DNA from: Streptomyces sp. ERV7
GTDB taxonomy: Bacteria; Actinomycetota; Actinomycetes; Streptomycetales; Streptomycetaceae
Reading direction: 5' to 3'
Assembly: GCF_001653515.1 (NCBI RefSeq)
Contig: NZ_LYOY01000040.1
Coordinates: forward strand, 1,426,001 to 1,490,000
DNA: 64,000 nucleotides
Shown: positions 25,027-34,662 of the stretch, piece after piece
Numbering within the stretch: the stretch's first letter is position 1
Layout: each line of letters begins with the position of its first letter
Made by a program: the position numbers and the translations under genes
Notes under the pieces: generated by a model
Databases searched by the model: none
Told to the model about the DNA's origin: nothing
What the model saw: only the letters and a program-made list of their open reading frames with translations

Positions 25027-26646
25027 ATGCGTGGTGCCAAGAGCGCCAAGTGGGTCGCGGGTGCGGCGGTCGTCGCCCTGGCTGCGACTGCCTGTGGTGG
25101 CGGCGACGGTGACAGCAAGGGCAAGGGGGGTTCGAACGGCGTCATCTCCATGGAGATCGGCGAGCCGCAGAACCTGCTCGTGCCCTCGAACACCTACGAG
25201 ACCGAGGGCGGACAGGTCATTCACGCCCTGTTCACCGGGCTCACCAAGCTGAACGAGAAGAGCGAGGTCGTCAACGACCTCGCGCAGTCCGTCGAGACCA
25301 AGGACTCCAAGGTCTGGACGATCAAGCTGAAGCCCGGCTTCACCTTCCACAACGGTGAGGCCGTCACGGCGAAGTCCTTCATCGACGCCTGGAACTACGG
25401 CGCCAACCAGGACAACGCCCAGCAGACGAACCCCCTCTTCTCGCACATCCAGGGTTACAAGGACCTCAACCCCGGACCGAAGAAGAAGGTCGCCGCCAAG
25501 GAGATGTCCGGCCTCAAGGCCGTCGACGACAACACCCTCCAGGTGACGCTGGAAGCGCCGTTCTCGGCGTTCCCGGCCCAGCTCTCCTTCTCGGCGTTCT
25601 CGCCGCTGCCGAAGGTGTTCTTCAACGACCCGAAGGGCTTCGGCGAGGCCCCGATCGGCAACGGGCCGTTCAAGATGTCGGGCAAGTTCCAGCACGACGA
25701 GAAGATCAGCGTCGTGAAGTACGACAAGTACCCGGAGGCCTCGAAGATCGAGGTCAAGGGTGTCGACTTCAAGATCTACTCGAACCTGGACACGGCGTAC
25801 AAGGACCTCCTCGCCAACAACATCGACTTCCACATCGCGATCCCGGACTCGGCGCTCGCGACGTACAAGAAGGACCTGGACAACCGTGTCATCGACACGC
25901 CGGACTCCAGCGTTGGCTTCATCGGCTTCCCGCTGAAGTACAACGAGGCCTTCAAGAAGCCTGAGCTGCGCAAGGCGCTGTCGATGGCGATCGACCGGAA
26001 GACCATCGCGGAGAAGATCTTCCAGGGTGCCCGCACCCCGGCCGACGACTTCATCAGCCCGATCATCCAGGGCTACCGCAAGGGCGCCTGCGGCGAGGCG
26101 TGCACCTTCGACCCGACCAAGGCGAAGGCGCTGTTCGACCAGGCCGGCGGTCTGCCGAACAACACGCTGGAGATCGGCTACAACGCCGACGGCGGCCACA
26201 AGGCGTGGGTCGAGGCCGTCGCCAACATGCTGCAGCAGAACCTGGGCCTCAAGGTCACCGCCAAGCCGTTCGAGAAGTTCCAGGCGATCCTGAACGACCT
26301 CGACGCCAAGAAGTACCAGGGCGGGTTCCGCATGGCGTGGAACATGGACTACCCGGACATGGAGAACTACCTCCGTCCGATCTTCTCCAAGGACGCCATC
26401 GAGAACGGCTCCAACTACGCGGGCTACGTGAACGAGGACTTCGAGAAGCTCCTCGTCGAGGGCGACAAGGCCCCGTCCAAGGACGAGGCCATCAAGAAGT
26501 ACCAGGCTGCGGACGACATCCTCGCGAAGGACCTGCCGTACATCCCGGTCTACTTCTACAAGCTCAACGCGGGCTTCAGCTCGAAGATCAAGAGCATCAG
26601 CGTTGCCGGTCACAACGTCCTCTGGGACACCGTCAAGCTCAGCTGA
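25027..26646 (+). CDS. Peptide ABC importer 1, solute-binding lipoprotein
   Basis: The 539-residue lipoprotein starts at ATG 25027 behind GAGGAGGAA. The signal peptide ends at Cys23 (LAATACGGG). The rest is the SBP_bac_5 (OppA/DppA) fold: SMEIGEPQNLLVPSNTYE, KSFIDAWNYGA, IGNGPFKM, RKALSMAIDRKTIAEKIF, and WNMDYPDMENYLRP near the C-terminus. It captures oligopeptides outside the cell and delivers them to the permeases encoded downstream. It is first of five genes; a strong hairpin separates it from the permeases, likely to keep binding protein in excess. Its N-terminus is almost the same as that of the binding protein at 32038, evidence of operon duplication. Confidence 0.94.
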   Translation: MRGAKSAKWVAGAAVVALAATACGGGDGDSKGKGGSNGVISMEIGEPQNLLVPSNTYETEGGQVIHALFTGLTKLNEKSEVVNDLAQSVETKDSKVWTIKLKPGFTFHNGEAVTAKSFIDAWNYGANQDNAQQTNPLFSHIQGYKDLNPGPKKKVAAKEMSGLKAVDDNTLQVTLEAPFSAFPAQLSFSAFSPLPKVFFNDPKGFGEAPIGNGPFKMSGKFQHDEKISVVKYDKYPEASKIEVKGVDFKIYSNLDTAYKDLLANNIDFHIAIPDSALATYKKDLDNRVIDTPDSSVGFIGFPLKYNEAFKKPELRKALSMAIDRKTIAEKIFQGARTPADDFISPIIQGYRKGACGEACTFDPTKAKALFDQAGGLPNNTLEIGYNADGGHKAWVEAVANMLQQNLGLKVTAKPFEKFQAILNDLDAKKYQGGFRMAWNMDYPDMENYLRPIFSKDAIENGSNYAGYVNEDFEKLLVEGDKAPSKDEAIKKYQAADDILAKDLPYIPVYFYKLNAGFSSKIKSISVAGHNVLWDTVKLS

Positions 26647-26680
26647 TCCAGCTCAAGTCCCGTGAAGTAGTTGCGGGCCG

Positions 26681-26726
26681 AGGGTGGGCAGGGGGAGTCC
26701 GGTCCGGGTCTCTCCCTGCCCACCCT
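26681..26726. terminator. Intra-operon hairpin after binding-protein gene 1
   Basis: GGGTGGGCAGGG (26682-26693) pairs with CCCTGCCCACCC (26714-26725), and four more pairs extend the stem inward. It lies between the binding-protein and permease genes and can act as partial terminator or 3' stabiliser of the upstream message. Confidence 0.75.
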
Positions 26727-26799
26727 GTCTGCCGTCCGCCTTGTCCGTTCTGCCACCCCTCACCGGCACCGGGCGAGTCAGCACCCCTCTGGAGAACCG

Positions 26800-27726
26800 A
26801 TGGGCCGATTCGTCGTGCGCCGTATCCTGCAGGCGATCCCTGTACTGATAGGCGTTACGTTCCTCATCTTCTACCTGGTCTTCGCACTCAAGGGCGATCC
26901 GATCCAGGCCCTGGCCGGCGAGAAGCGCGCCGACCCCAATGTCGCGGCGATGCTGCGTGAGCAGTACCACCTCAACGACCCGAAGATCGTGCAGTACTGG
27001 CACTACATCACCGGTGTCTTCACCGGTGACCTCGGTACCACGTACACCGGTCGCCCGATCTCGGAGATCGTCAGCGAGCGCTTCCCGGTCACCCTCAAGC
27101 TCGCCCTCACCGCGTTCGGCATCGAGGCCGTCCTCGGCATCACCGCCGGTATCTTCGCGGCGCTGAAGCGGGGCAAGTTCGTCGACAACCTGGTCCTGGT
27201 CAGCACGCTGCTGCTGATCTCGATCCCCGTGTTCGTCCTCGGCAGCGTGCTCCAGCTGGAGCTCGGCGTGAAGCTGGGGATCACCCCGGTCGCGGGCATC
27301 GACGACGGCTGGCCGACCAGCTACATCCTTCCGGCCATCGTGCTGGCGTCGACGTCGATGGCGTACATCGCGCGACTGACCAGAGCGAGCATGACGGAGT
27401 CGATCCGCGCCGACTACGTGCGCACCGCGATCGCCAAGGGCCTGCCCCGGCGCCGCGTGATCGGCATCCACACGCTGCGCAACTCGCTCATCCCCGTGGT
27501 CACCTTCCTGGGTATGGACCTCGGTGCGCTGATGGGCGGCGCGATCATCACGGAGCGGCTGTTCAACCTGCCCGGCATCGGCGGCCAGCTCGCCAAGTCC
27601 GTCTACCTGCGCGAGCGGCCCGTGGTGGTCGGTCTGGTCACCCTGCTCGTCCTGATCTACCTGGTGGCCAACCTCGTCGTAGACCTTCTCTACGCCGTGC
27701 TCGACCCGAGGATCCGCTATGAGTGA
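26800..27726 (+). CDS. Peptide ABC importer 1, permease (DppB type)
   Basis: The 308-residue inner-membrane protein starts MGRFVVRRILQAIPVLIGVTFLIFYLV, typical of DppB/OppB permeases, and has six membrane segments. The coupling EAA loop is YVRTAIAKGLPRRRVIGIHTLRNSLIPVVT, with the conserved Gly. The C-terminus (VVDLLYAVLDPRIRYE) overlaps the start of the next permease by 8 bases, implying translational coupling. ATG 26800 has GGAGAA 5 bases upstream. It forms the transmembrane channel together with the DppC-type partner. Confidence 0.94.
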   Translation: MGRFVVRRILQAIPVLIGVTFLIFYLVFALKGDPIQALAGEKRADPNVAAMLREQYHLNDPKIVQYWHYITGVFTGDLGTTYTGRPISEIVSERFPVTLKLALTAFGIEAVLGITAGIFAALKRGKFVDNLVLVSTLLLISIPVFVLGSVLQLELGVKLGITPVAGIDDGWPTSYILPAIVLASTSMAYIARLTRASMTESIRADYVRTAIAKGLPRRRVIGIHTLRNSLIPVVTFLGMDLGALMGGAIITERLFNLPGIGGQLAKSVYLRERPVVVGLVTLLVLIYLVANLVVDLLYAVLDPRIRYE

Positions 27727-28660
27727 GAAGACCATCGAGAAGACCGCGCCGGCCGACGGCGCGGTGAGCGACAAGACGACCGAGGCCGAGGAGAAGGCGG
27801 CGGCCCGTCAGGCGAGCCTGCTCCGCGACGGCTGGGAGATCCTGCGCAAGCGGCCGATGTTCATCATCTCCGCCGCGGTCATCGTGATCCTGCTGGCGCT
27901 GGCGATCGCCCCCGGCCTGTTCACCTCGCGCAGCCCGTTCAGCGACGGCTTCTGCCAGCTCCAGAACTCGCTCAACCCGCCGTCGTCGGGCCATGTGTTC
28001 GGCTACGACGTCCAGGGCTGCGACATCTACACGCGCTCCGTCTTCGGCACCCGGAACTCGATCATCGTCGGTGTGGTCACCACGCTGGCGACGACCGCCC
28101 TCGGCGGTGTGCTCGGCATCATCGCGGGTCTGCGCGGCGGCTGGCTCGACGCCGTCCTCTCCCGTGTGACCGAGGTGTTCTCGGCGCTGCCGCTCATCGT
28201 CGGCGCGCTGCTGATCATGTCGATCGTCGGTGGCGGCGACGCCTGGTCGGTGGCCCTGATCATGGCCGCGCTCGGCTGGCCGCAGGTCTACCGCATCATG
28301 CGCGGTGAGGTCATCGCCAACAAGCACAACGACTACGTGATGGCGGCCAAGGCGCTCGGCGCCGACACCTCGCGGATCGCGTTCCGGCACATCCTGCCGA
28401 ACACGCTGGCCCCGGTCATCGTCATCACGACGATGAACCTCGGTGTCTACATCTCGGCCGAGGCGGCCCTGTCGTACCTCGGTATCGGCATCCAGCACCC
28501 CAACATCTCGTGGGGCCTGATGATCAGTGACGCGACGGACCGGTTCCTGACCTCCCCGCACGCCCTGCTCTTCCCCGCCGCCGTGCTCAGCATCACCGTG
28601 CTGGCGTTCATCATGCTCGGCGACGTGGTCCGCGACGCCTTCGACCCGAAGATGCGCTAG
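27719..28660 (+). CDS. Peptide ABC importer 1, permease (DppC type)
   Basis: The 313-residue permease has an N-terminal cytoplasmic tail rich in Glu/Lys/Thr, then LRKRPMFIISAAVIVILLALAIAPGLF and five further membrane segments. Its EAA loop is YVMAAKALGADTSRIAFRHILPNTLAPVIV. It contains the OppC_N and BPD_transp_1 domains and ends IMLGDVVRDAFDPKMR, the usual DppC tail. It overlaps the upstream permease by 8 bases and is followed 14 bases later by the first ATPase. Confidence 0.94.
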   Translation: MSEKTIEKTAPADGAVSDKTTEAEEKAAARQASLLRDGWEILRKRPMFIISAAVIVILLALAIAPGLFTSRSPFSDGFCQLQNSLNPPSSGHVFGYDVQGCDIYTRSVFGTRNSIIVGVVTTLATTALGGVLGIIAGLRGGWLDAVLSRVTEVFSALPLIVGALLIMSIVGGGDAWSVALIMAALGWPQVYRIMRGEVIANKHNDYVMAAKALGADTSRIAFRHILPNTLAPVIVITTMNLGVYISAEAALSYLGIGIQHPNISWGLMISDATDRFLTSPHALLFPAAVLSITVLAFIMLGDVVRDAFDPKMR

Positions 28661-28674
28661 GGAGGGCGTACTCC

Positions 28675-29730
28675 ATGACCACCATTGAGAAAACGGCGGG
28701 TGTACCCGCCCCGCGTTCCGAGGGCGACTCCGCGCCGCTCCTCGAAGTCCGCGATCTGCACGTCGAGTTCCACACCCGGGACGGCGTGGCCAAGGCCGTC
28801 AACGGCGTCAACTACACCGTCGCGGCCGGCGAGACCCTCGCCGTCCTCGGCGAGTCCGGCTCCGGCAAGTCCGTGACCGCGCAGGCGATCATGGGCATCC
28901 TGGACATGCCTCCGGGCCGCATCCCGCAGGGCGAGATCCTGTTCCGCGGCAAGGACATGCTGAAGATGTCCGGCGAGGAGCGGCGGAAGATCCGCGGCCA
29001 GAAGATCGCGATGATCTTCCAGGACGCGCTCTCCTCCCTGAACCCCGTCCTCTCCGTGGGCTACCAGCTCGGCGAGATGTTCCGGGTCCACCAGGGCGCC
29101 TCCCGCAAGGAGGCCAAGGCCAAGTCCATCGAGCTGATGGACAAGGTCAAGATCCCGGCGGCCAGCGCGCGGGTGAACGACTACCCGCACCAGTTCTCCG
29201 GCGGTATGCGCCAGCGCATCATGATCGCGATGGCGCTCGCCCTGGAGCCGGACCTGATCATCGCGGACGAGCCGACCACCGCGCTCGACGTGACGGTTCA
29301 GGCGCAGGTCATGGACCTGCTCGCGGAGCTCCAGCGCGAGTTCCAGATGGGTCTGATCCTGATCACCCACGACCTCGGCGTGGTCGCCGACGTCGCGGAC
29401 AAGATCGCCGTGATGTACGCGGGCCGGATCGTGGAGACCGCACCGGTGCACGAGCTCTACAAGCGCCCGGCGCACCCGTACACCCGGGGTCTGCTCGACT
29501 CGATCCCGCGCCTGGACCAGAAGGGCCAGGAGCTCTACGCGATCAAGGGCCTGCCGCCCAACCTGCTCAAGGTCCCGGCCGGCTGCGCCTTCAACCCGCG
29601 CTGCCCCAAGGCCGACGACATCTGCCGTACGGACACGCCGCCGCTGCTCCAGGTCACCGAGCGGGACGGCTCGGAGCTGACCGGCCGCGGCAGCGCCTGC
29701 CACTTCTGGAAGGAGACGATCCATGGCTGA
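28675..29730 (+). CDS. Peptide ABC importer 1, ATPase (DppD type)
   Basis: The 351-residue nucleotide-binding subunit has Walker A GESGSGKS, Q-loop IFQDALSSLNP, signature FSGGMRQR and Walker B LIIADEPTTALD. The C-terminal oligopeptide/dipeptide domain carries four cysteines (GCAFNPRC, DICRTD, SACHFW), the pattern that holds a [4Fe-4S] cluster in some DppD/OppD proteins. It energises peptide import together with the DppF-type partner, whose start overlaps its end by 8 bases. Confidence 0.95.
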   Translation: MTTIEKTAGVPAPRSEGDSAPLLEVRDLHVEFHTRDGVAKAVNGVNYTVAAGETLAVLGESGSGKSVTAQAIMGILDMPPGRIPQGEILFRGKDMLKMSGEERRKIRGQKIAMIFQDALSSLNPVLSVGYQLGEMFRVHQGASRKEAKAKSIELMDKVKIPAASARVNDYPHQFSGGMRQRIMIAMALALEPDLIIADEPTTALDVTVQAQVMDLLAELQREFQMGLILITHDLGVVADVADKIAVMYAGRIVETAPVHELYKRPAHPYTRGLLDSIPRLDQKGQELYAIKGLPPNLLKVPAGCAFNPRCPKADDICRTDTPPLLQVTERDGSELTGRGSACHFWKETIHG

Positions 29731-30871
29731 GCCGGCCAAGAAGGACGAGGCCGTGGACGCGACTCCCAGCGTCACCGACGTCGTGAAGAAGGACGCCTCG
29801 ACGACGACCGAGGTCGAGGCGCTCCTCGACGTCAAGGTCGACCGCGGCGAGCCGATCCTGCAGGTGCGCAACCTGGTCAAGCACTTCCCGCTGACCCAGG
29901 GCATCCTGTTCAAGAAGCAGATCGGCGCGGTCAAGGCCGTGGACGGGGTCTCCTTCGACCTCTACCAGGGTGAGACCCTCGGCATCGTCGGCGAGTCCGG
30001 CTGTGGCAAGTCCACCGTCGCCAAGCTGCTGATGACGCTGGAGCGGGCGACCGCCGGCGAGGTCTTCTACAAGGGCCAGGACATCACCAAGCTGTCCGGC
30101 CGCGCGCTGAAGGCCGTCCGCCGCAACATCCAGATGGTGTTCCAGGACCCGTACACGTCCCTGAACCCGCGGATGACGGTCGGCGACATCATCGGGGAGC
30201 CCTTCGAGATCCACCCCGAGGTGGCTCCCAAGGGCGACCGGCGCCGCAAGGTCCAGGAGCTCCTGGACGTCGTGGGCCTCAACCCGGAGTACATCAACCG
30301 GTACCCGCACCAGTTCTCCGGCGGTCAGCGCCAGCGCATCGGCATCGCCCGCGGCCTCGCGCTCAACCCCGAGATCATCATCTGCGACGAGCCGGTCTCC
30401 GCGCTCGACGTGTCGGTCCAGGCGCAGGTCATCAACCTGATGGCGAAGCTGCAGGACGAGTTCAACCTCTCCTACATCTTCATCGCGCACGACCTGTCGA
30501 TCGTCCGGCACATCTCGGACCGCGTCGGAGTCATGTACCTCGGCAAGATCGCCGAGATCGGCTCGGACGAGGAGATCTACGAGCACCCGACGCACCCGTA
30601 CACCCAGGCGCTGCTCTCCGCGGTGCCGGTGCCGGACCCGGACGCGCGCGAGCACCGGGAGCGGATCATCCTCACCGGTGACGTCCCGTCGCCGGCCAAC
30701 CCGCCGTCGGGCTGCCGCTTCCGCACCCGCTGCTGGAAGGCGGAGGAGCGCTGCTCCACCGAGGTCCCGCTGCTCGCGGTGCCCGAGCGCTTCCGGGGCC
30801 AGGACACCCCGGCCGCGCACGAGTCGGCGTGCCACTTCGCCGAGGAGAAGGACGTCGTGGGCGCGGCCTGA
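29723..30871 (+). CDS. Peptide ABC importer 1, ATPase (DppF type)
   Basis: The 382-residue ATPase has Walker A GESGCGKS, FQDPYTSLNPRMTVGDII, signature FSGGQRQR and Walker B IIICDEPVSALD. The C-terminal four-Cys motif is GCRFRTRC, ERCSTE, ACHFAE. Compared with its paralogue at 36652 it has an extra hydrophilic N-terminal extension of about 45 residues (MAEPAKKDEAVDATPSVTD...). It is the last gene of operon 1, followed by a very strong terminator. Confidence 0.95.
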   Translation: MAEPAKKDEAVDATPSVTDVVKKDASTTTEVEALLDVKVDRGEPILQVRNLVKHFPLTQGILFKKQIGAVKAVDGVSFDLYQGETLGIVGESGCGKSTVAKLLMTLERATAGEVFYKGQDITKLSGRALKAVRRNIQMVFQDPYTSLNPRMTVGDIIGEPFEIHPEVAPKGDRRRKVQELLDVVGLNPEYINRYPHQFSGGQRQRIGIARGLALNPEIIICDEPVSALDVSVQAQVINLMAKLQDEFNLSYIFIAHDLSIVRHISDRVGVMYLGKIAEIGSDEEIYEHPTHPYTQALLSAVPVPDPDAREHRERIILTGDVPSPANPPSGCRFRTRCWKAEERCSTEVPLLAVPERFRGQDTPAAHESACHFAEEKDVVGAA

Positions 30872-30893
30872 CCGCGTCCCACCCACACGTTCG

Positions 30894-30941
30894 CACGGAA
30901 GGGGCGCCCGGAACCTCACGGTTCCGGGCGCCCCTTCCGTG
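30894..30941. terminator. Terminator of peptide-importer operon 1
   Basis: A perfect 22-base inverted repeat (30894-30915 and 30920-30941) surrounds a TCAC loop, 23 bases after the last ATPase gene. It is the strongest hairpin in the window. Confidence 0.9.
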
Positions 30942-31001
30942 TGCCCGGGTACCCGGGTAATTGCGTTGCGGGGCGGGCGACTTGGGCCCGACAGTGGGCG
31001 G

Positions 31002-31913
31002 ATGGAGAACGGGACGCGGGTCAGGGCCGCCACGACCGAGGACGCGGAAGCGGTGTGCGCGCTGCTGAACGCCGTCGACGAGATCGAGATCGGGGCGCCC
31101 GAGACGGCGCTGGGCGAGGTCGAGGAGGACCTGGCGAAGGCGCGCGAGGCGTGGGTGGCCGTCGAGGGCGGCCGCACCGTCGCGTACGCGGCGATCCTCG
31201 ACGCGGGCGCGGACGGCGGCGTCGACATCGACCACTATGTGCTGCCCGACCGCCAGGACGCGGGCATCCGCCTGCTCGACCTGGCCGAGGCGCGCTCGCG
31301 CGAGCTCGCCGCCGAGGCGGGCGCGCCCGAGGCGGTGGTCCACCTCCATCTCAACGCGGCTCCCACCATGGACGCCGCCCTGCTCACCGGGCGCGGCTGG
31401 CGCACGGTGCGCCGCCACCACGTGCTGACCCGCCCGATCGCCCCCGGGGCCGACCCGGTCCCCGAGCCGCCCGCCGGGGTGCGGCTGCGCCCCTGCGCGG
31501 ACGACGCCGACCGCCGGGCCGCGCACCGCCTCCACCAGGAGACGTTCGCCCGCCACTTCGACTTCCGCCCGCAGGGGTACGAGCAGTGGCTGCGGCAGGT
31601 CGCCCCCGACTGGCCCCTCGTCTGGATCGCGGCCGTCGAGGGCATCGGCGACGCGGCGGTCCTGATCACCCGTGACGACCGCGAGGGCATGGGGTGGATC
31701 CGCACCCTGGGCGTCCTCGAACAGGTCCGCGGCCGGGGCCTGGCCAGCCACCTCCTGCGCCACGCCTTCGCGGTGTACGCACTCCGGGGCCGCGACACGA
31801 TCGGCCTCGGCGTCGACACCGAGAACGTCACGGGCGCGCTGCGCCTGTACGAGTCCCACGGCATGGGCGTGCACTACGCGGTGGACACATGGGAGGTACG
31901 GCTGGGGGTGTGA
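31002..31913 (+). CDS. Tandem-GNAT acetyltransferase
   Basis: The 303-residue protein carries two GNAT folds. The first (residues 1-145) has lost its acetyl-CoA loop. The second (about 155-303) has LGVLEQVRGRGLASHLLRHAF, the R/Q-x-x-G-x-G/A pyrophosphate-binding motif, and DTENVTGALRLYESHGM. This layout resembles mycothiol synthase MshD and related two-domain enzymes. It is alone on its transcript between two peptide-importer operons; there is no ribosome site at ATG 31002, so the start is moderately certain. Substrate unknown. Confidence 0.86.
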   Translation: MENGTRVRAATTEDAEAVCALLNAVDEIEIGAPETALGEVEEDLAKAREAWVAVEGGRTVAYAAILDAGADGGVDIDHYVLPDRQDAGIRLLDLAEARSRELAAEAGAPEAVVHLHLNAAPTMDAALLTGRGWRTVRRHHVLTRPIAPGADPVPEPPAGVRLRPCADDADRRAAHRLHQETFARHFDFRPQGYEQWLRQVAPDWPLVWIAAVEGIGDAAVLITRDDREGMGWIRTLGVLEQVRGRGLASHLLRHAFAVYALRGRDTIGLGVDTENVTGALRLYESHGMGVHYAVDTWEVRLGV

Positions 31914-32037
31914 GGGCGGCCTTCCGCGGCCTTCCGACGCGTTCCGTACGCCCATCCGGGCGCGGTGAACGTGCGCTCCGTCCTCTTCTGGGGTGATATT
32001 TGGGCCTAAGTGAGACTTGGGACTCTAGGAGGACTCC

Positions 32038-33666
32038 ATGCGCGGAGCCACGCATGCCAAGTGGACCGCATGTGCGGTGGTCGTCGCCCTGGCGGCGACG
32101 GCCTGCGGCGGCGGAGACAGCGGCGGCGGCAGTGGTGCCTCCGGCATCGTGAGCTCGTCCTGGGGTGATCCGCAGAACCCGCTGGAGCCCGCCAACACCA
32201 ACGAGGTGCAGGGCGGCAAGGTCCTCGACATGCTCTTCCGGGGGCTCAAGCGGTACGACCCGAAGACCGGCGAGGCCAAGGACATGCTCGCCGAGAAGAT
32301 CGAGACCACCGACTCGACCACCTTCAACGTCACCGTCAAGGACGGCTGGACCTTCTCCGACGGCGAGAAGGTCACCGCGAAGTCCTTCGTGGACGCCTGG
32401 AACTACGGCGCCGACCTCCGGCACAACCAGAAGAACGCCTACTTCTTCGGGTACATCGAGGGCTACGACAAGGTCCACCCCGACAAGGGCGACCCCAGCG
32501 CGGAGACCCTCTCCGGGCTGAAGGTCACCGGGGAGCGCACCTTCACCGTCAAGCTCAACCAGAAGTTCTCCACCTGGCCCGACACCCTCGGCTACAACGC
32601 CTTCGCCCCGCTGCCCAAGGCCTTCTTCGACAACCACTCGGCGTGGCTGTCCAAGCCGGTCGGCAACGGCCCGTACACGGTGAACTCGTACACCAAGGGC
32701 TCCAAGCTGGAGATGCGCAAGTGGGACGGCTACCCCGGCCCGGACAAGGCGCAGAACGGCGGCGTCGACCTCAAGGTCTACACCGACAACAACACCGCCT
32801 ACACCGATCTGACCGCGGGCAACCTCGACCTCGTCGACGACGTGCCCGCCTCCCAGCTCAAGAACGTCAAGGCGGACCTCGGCGACCGGTACATCAACAC
32901 CCCGGCCGGCATCATCCAGACGCTCGCCTTCCCGTTCTACGACGACGCCTGGAACACCCCGGGCGCGGTGAAGGTCCGCAAGGGCCTGTCGATGGCGATC
33001 AACCGCGCGCAGATCACCGACACGATCTTCCAGAAGACCCGCACCCCGGCCACCGACTGGACCTCGCCGGTGCTCGGCGCCGACGGCGGCTACAAGGACG
33101 GGCTCTGCGGGGACGCCTGCAAGTACGACCCGGCCGGGGCGAAGAAGCTCATCGAGGAGGGCGGCGGGATCCCCGGCGGCCAGGTGAAGATCTCCTACAA
33201 CGCGGACACCGGCTCGCACAAGGAGTGGGTCGACGCCATCTGCAACAGCGTCAACAACGCGCTGGGCAACGACAGGGCGTGCGTGGGCAACCCGGTCGGC
33301 ACCTTCGCCGACTTCCGCAGCCAGATCACCCAGAGCAAGATGTCCGGCCCGTTCCGGGCGGGCTGGCAGATGGACTACCCGCTGATCCAGAACTTCCTGC
33401 AGCCGCTGTACTACACCAACGCCTCCTCCAACGACGGCAAGTGGACCAACGCCGAGTTCGACAAGCTGGTCAACGAGGCCAACGCCGAGACGGACAAGGC
33501 CAAGGCCGTCGACCTCTTCCAGAAGGCCGAAGGGGTGCTGCGGGACCAGATGGGCGCCATCCCGCTCTGGTACCAGAACGGCAGCGCCGGCTACTCGACC
33601 CGGGTCTCGAACGTCGCCCTGAACCCGTTCAGCGTCCCCGTCTACAACGAGATCAAGGTCAGCTGA
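32038..33666 (+). CDS. Peptide ABC importer 2, solute-binding lipoprotein
   Basis: The 542-residue lipoprotein starts MRGATHAKWTACAVVVALAATACGGGDS with lipid-anchor Cys23, behind AGGAGG. It has the SBP_bac_5 fold (SFVDAWNYGADL, PVGNGPYTVNSY, VRKGLSMAINRAQITDTIF, GWQMDYPLIQNFLQPLYYTN). It shares its unusual N-terminus and operon order with the binding protein at 25027, but differs enough in the body to bind different peptides. A hairpin follows directly and then the two permease genes. Confidence 0.94.
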   Translation: MRGATHAKWTACAVVVALAATACGGGDSGGGSGASGIVSSSWGDPQNPLEPANTNEVQGGKVLDMLFRGLKRYDPKTGEAKDMLAEKIETTDSTTFNVTVKDGWTFSDGEKVTAKSFVDAWNYGADLRHNQKNAYFFGYIEGYDKVHPDKGDPSAETLSGLKVTGERTFTVKLNQKFSTWPDTLGYNAFAPLPKAFFDNHSAWLSKPVGNGPYTVNSYTKGSKLEMRKWDGYPGPDKAQNGGVDLKVYTDNNTAYTDLTAGNLDLVDDVPASQLKNVKADLGDRYINTPAGIIQTLAFPFYDDAWNTPGAVKVRKGLSMAINRAQITDTIFQKTRTPATDWTSPVLGADGGYKDGLCGDACKYDPAGAKKLIEEGGGIPGGQVKISYNADTGSHKEWVDAICNSVNNALGNDRACVGNPVGTFADFRSQITQSKMSGPFRAGWQMDYPLIQNFLQPLYYTNASSNDGKWTNAEFDKLVNEANAETDKAKAVDLFQKAEGVLRDQMGAIPLWYQNGSAGYSTRVSNVALNPFSVPVYNEIKVS

Positions 33667-33680
33667 CGCCGGCGGAGGTG

Positions 33681-33709
33681 CGGCCCGGCGCGCGTCCCGC
33701 GCCGGGCCG
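33681..33709. terminator. Intra-operon hairpin after binding-protein gene 2
   Basis: CGGCCCGGCGCG (33681-33692) pairs perfectly with CGCGCCGGGCCG (33698-33709) over a 5-base loop, 15 bases after the stop codon. Its position is the same as that of the hairpin in operon 1. Confidence 0.78.
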
Positions 33710-33738
33710 GACCCCTTCCCCGACTCTCGGAGCAGTTC

Positions 33739-34662
33739 ATGGGACGTTATGTGATCCGGCGTCTGCTGCAGATGATCCCGGTCTTCTTCGGCGCCACGCT
33801 GCTGATCTTCCTCATGGTCAACGTGATGGGCGACCCCATCGCGGGGCTCTGCGGCGACAAGGCGTGCGACCCGGCGACCGCCACCCGCCTCAAGCGGGAG
33901 TTCGGCCTCGACAAGCCGGTCTGGCAGCAATACACGACGTACATGGGGAACGTGTTCACCGGTGACTTCGGGACCGCGTTCAACGGCCAGAAGGTCACCG
34001 AGCTGATGTCGACGGCCTTCCCCGTCACCATCCGGCTCACGATCATCGGGATCCTCTTCGAGATCGTCATCGGCATCAGCCTCGGCGTGGTCACCGGTCT
34101 GCGGCGCGGCCGCCCGGTCGACACCGTGGTGCTGATCCTCACCCTGGTGGTCATCGCGATCCCGATCTTCGTCACCGGTCTGGTGCTCCAGCTGCTGCTC
34201 GGCGTCGAGTGGGGGTGGATCAAGCCCTCGGTCTCCCCGGAGGCGCCGTTCGACGAGCTGCTCATCCCCGGTCTGGTCCTCGCCTCGGTCTCGCTCGCGT
34301 ACGTCACCCGGCTCACCCGGACCTCGATCGCGGAGAACTCCCGCGCCGACTACGTCCGCACCGCCGTCGCCAAGGGCCTCCCCAGACACCGGGTGATCAC
34401 CCGGCATCTGCTGCGCAACTCGCTGATCCCGGTGGTCACCTTCATCGGTACGGACGTGGGCGCCCTGATGGGCGGGGCGATCGTGACCGAGCGGATCTTC
34501 AACATCCACGGCGTCGGCTACCAGCTCTACCAGGGCATCCTGCGCCAGAGCACCCAGACCGTCGTCGGCTTCGTGACCGTTCTGGTGCTGGTGTTCCTGG
34601 TGGCGAATCTCGTCGTCGACCTCCTGTACGCCGTACTCGACCCGAGGATCCGCTATGCCTGA
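33739..34662 (+). CDS. Peptide ABC importer 2, permease (DppB type)
   Basis: The 307-residue permease begins MGRYVIRRLLQMIPVFFGATLLIFLMV, has six membrane segments and an EAA loop YVRTAVAKGLPRHRVITRHLLRNSLIPVVT. A periplasmic Cys pair occurs near the start (GLCGDKACDP), which the operon 1 permease lacks. It overlaps the following permease gene by 8 bases. Confidence 0.94.
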   Translation: MGRYVIRRLLQMIPVFFGATLLIFLMVNVMGDPIAGLCGDKACDPATATRLKREFGLDKPVWQQYTTYMGNVFTGDFGTAFNGQKVTELMSTAFPVTIRLTIIGILFEIVIGISLGVVTGLRRGRPVDTVVLILTLVVIAIPIFVTGLVLQLLLGVEWGWIKPSVSPEAPFDELLIPGLVLASVSLAYVTRLTRTSIAENSRADYVRTAVAKGLPRHRVITRHLLRNSLIPVVTFIGTDVGALMGGAIVTERIFNIHGVGYQLYQGILRQSTQTVVGFVTVLVLVFLVANLVVDLLYAVLDPRIRYA

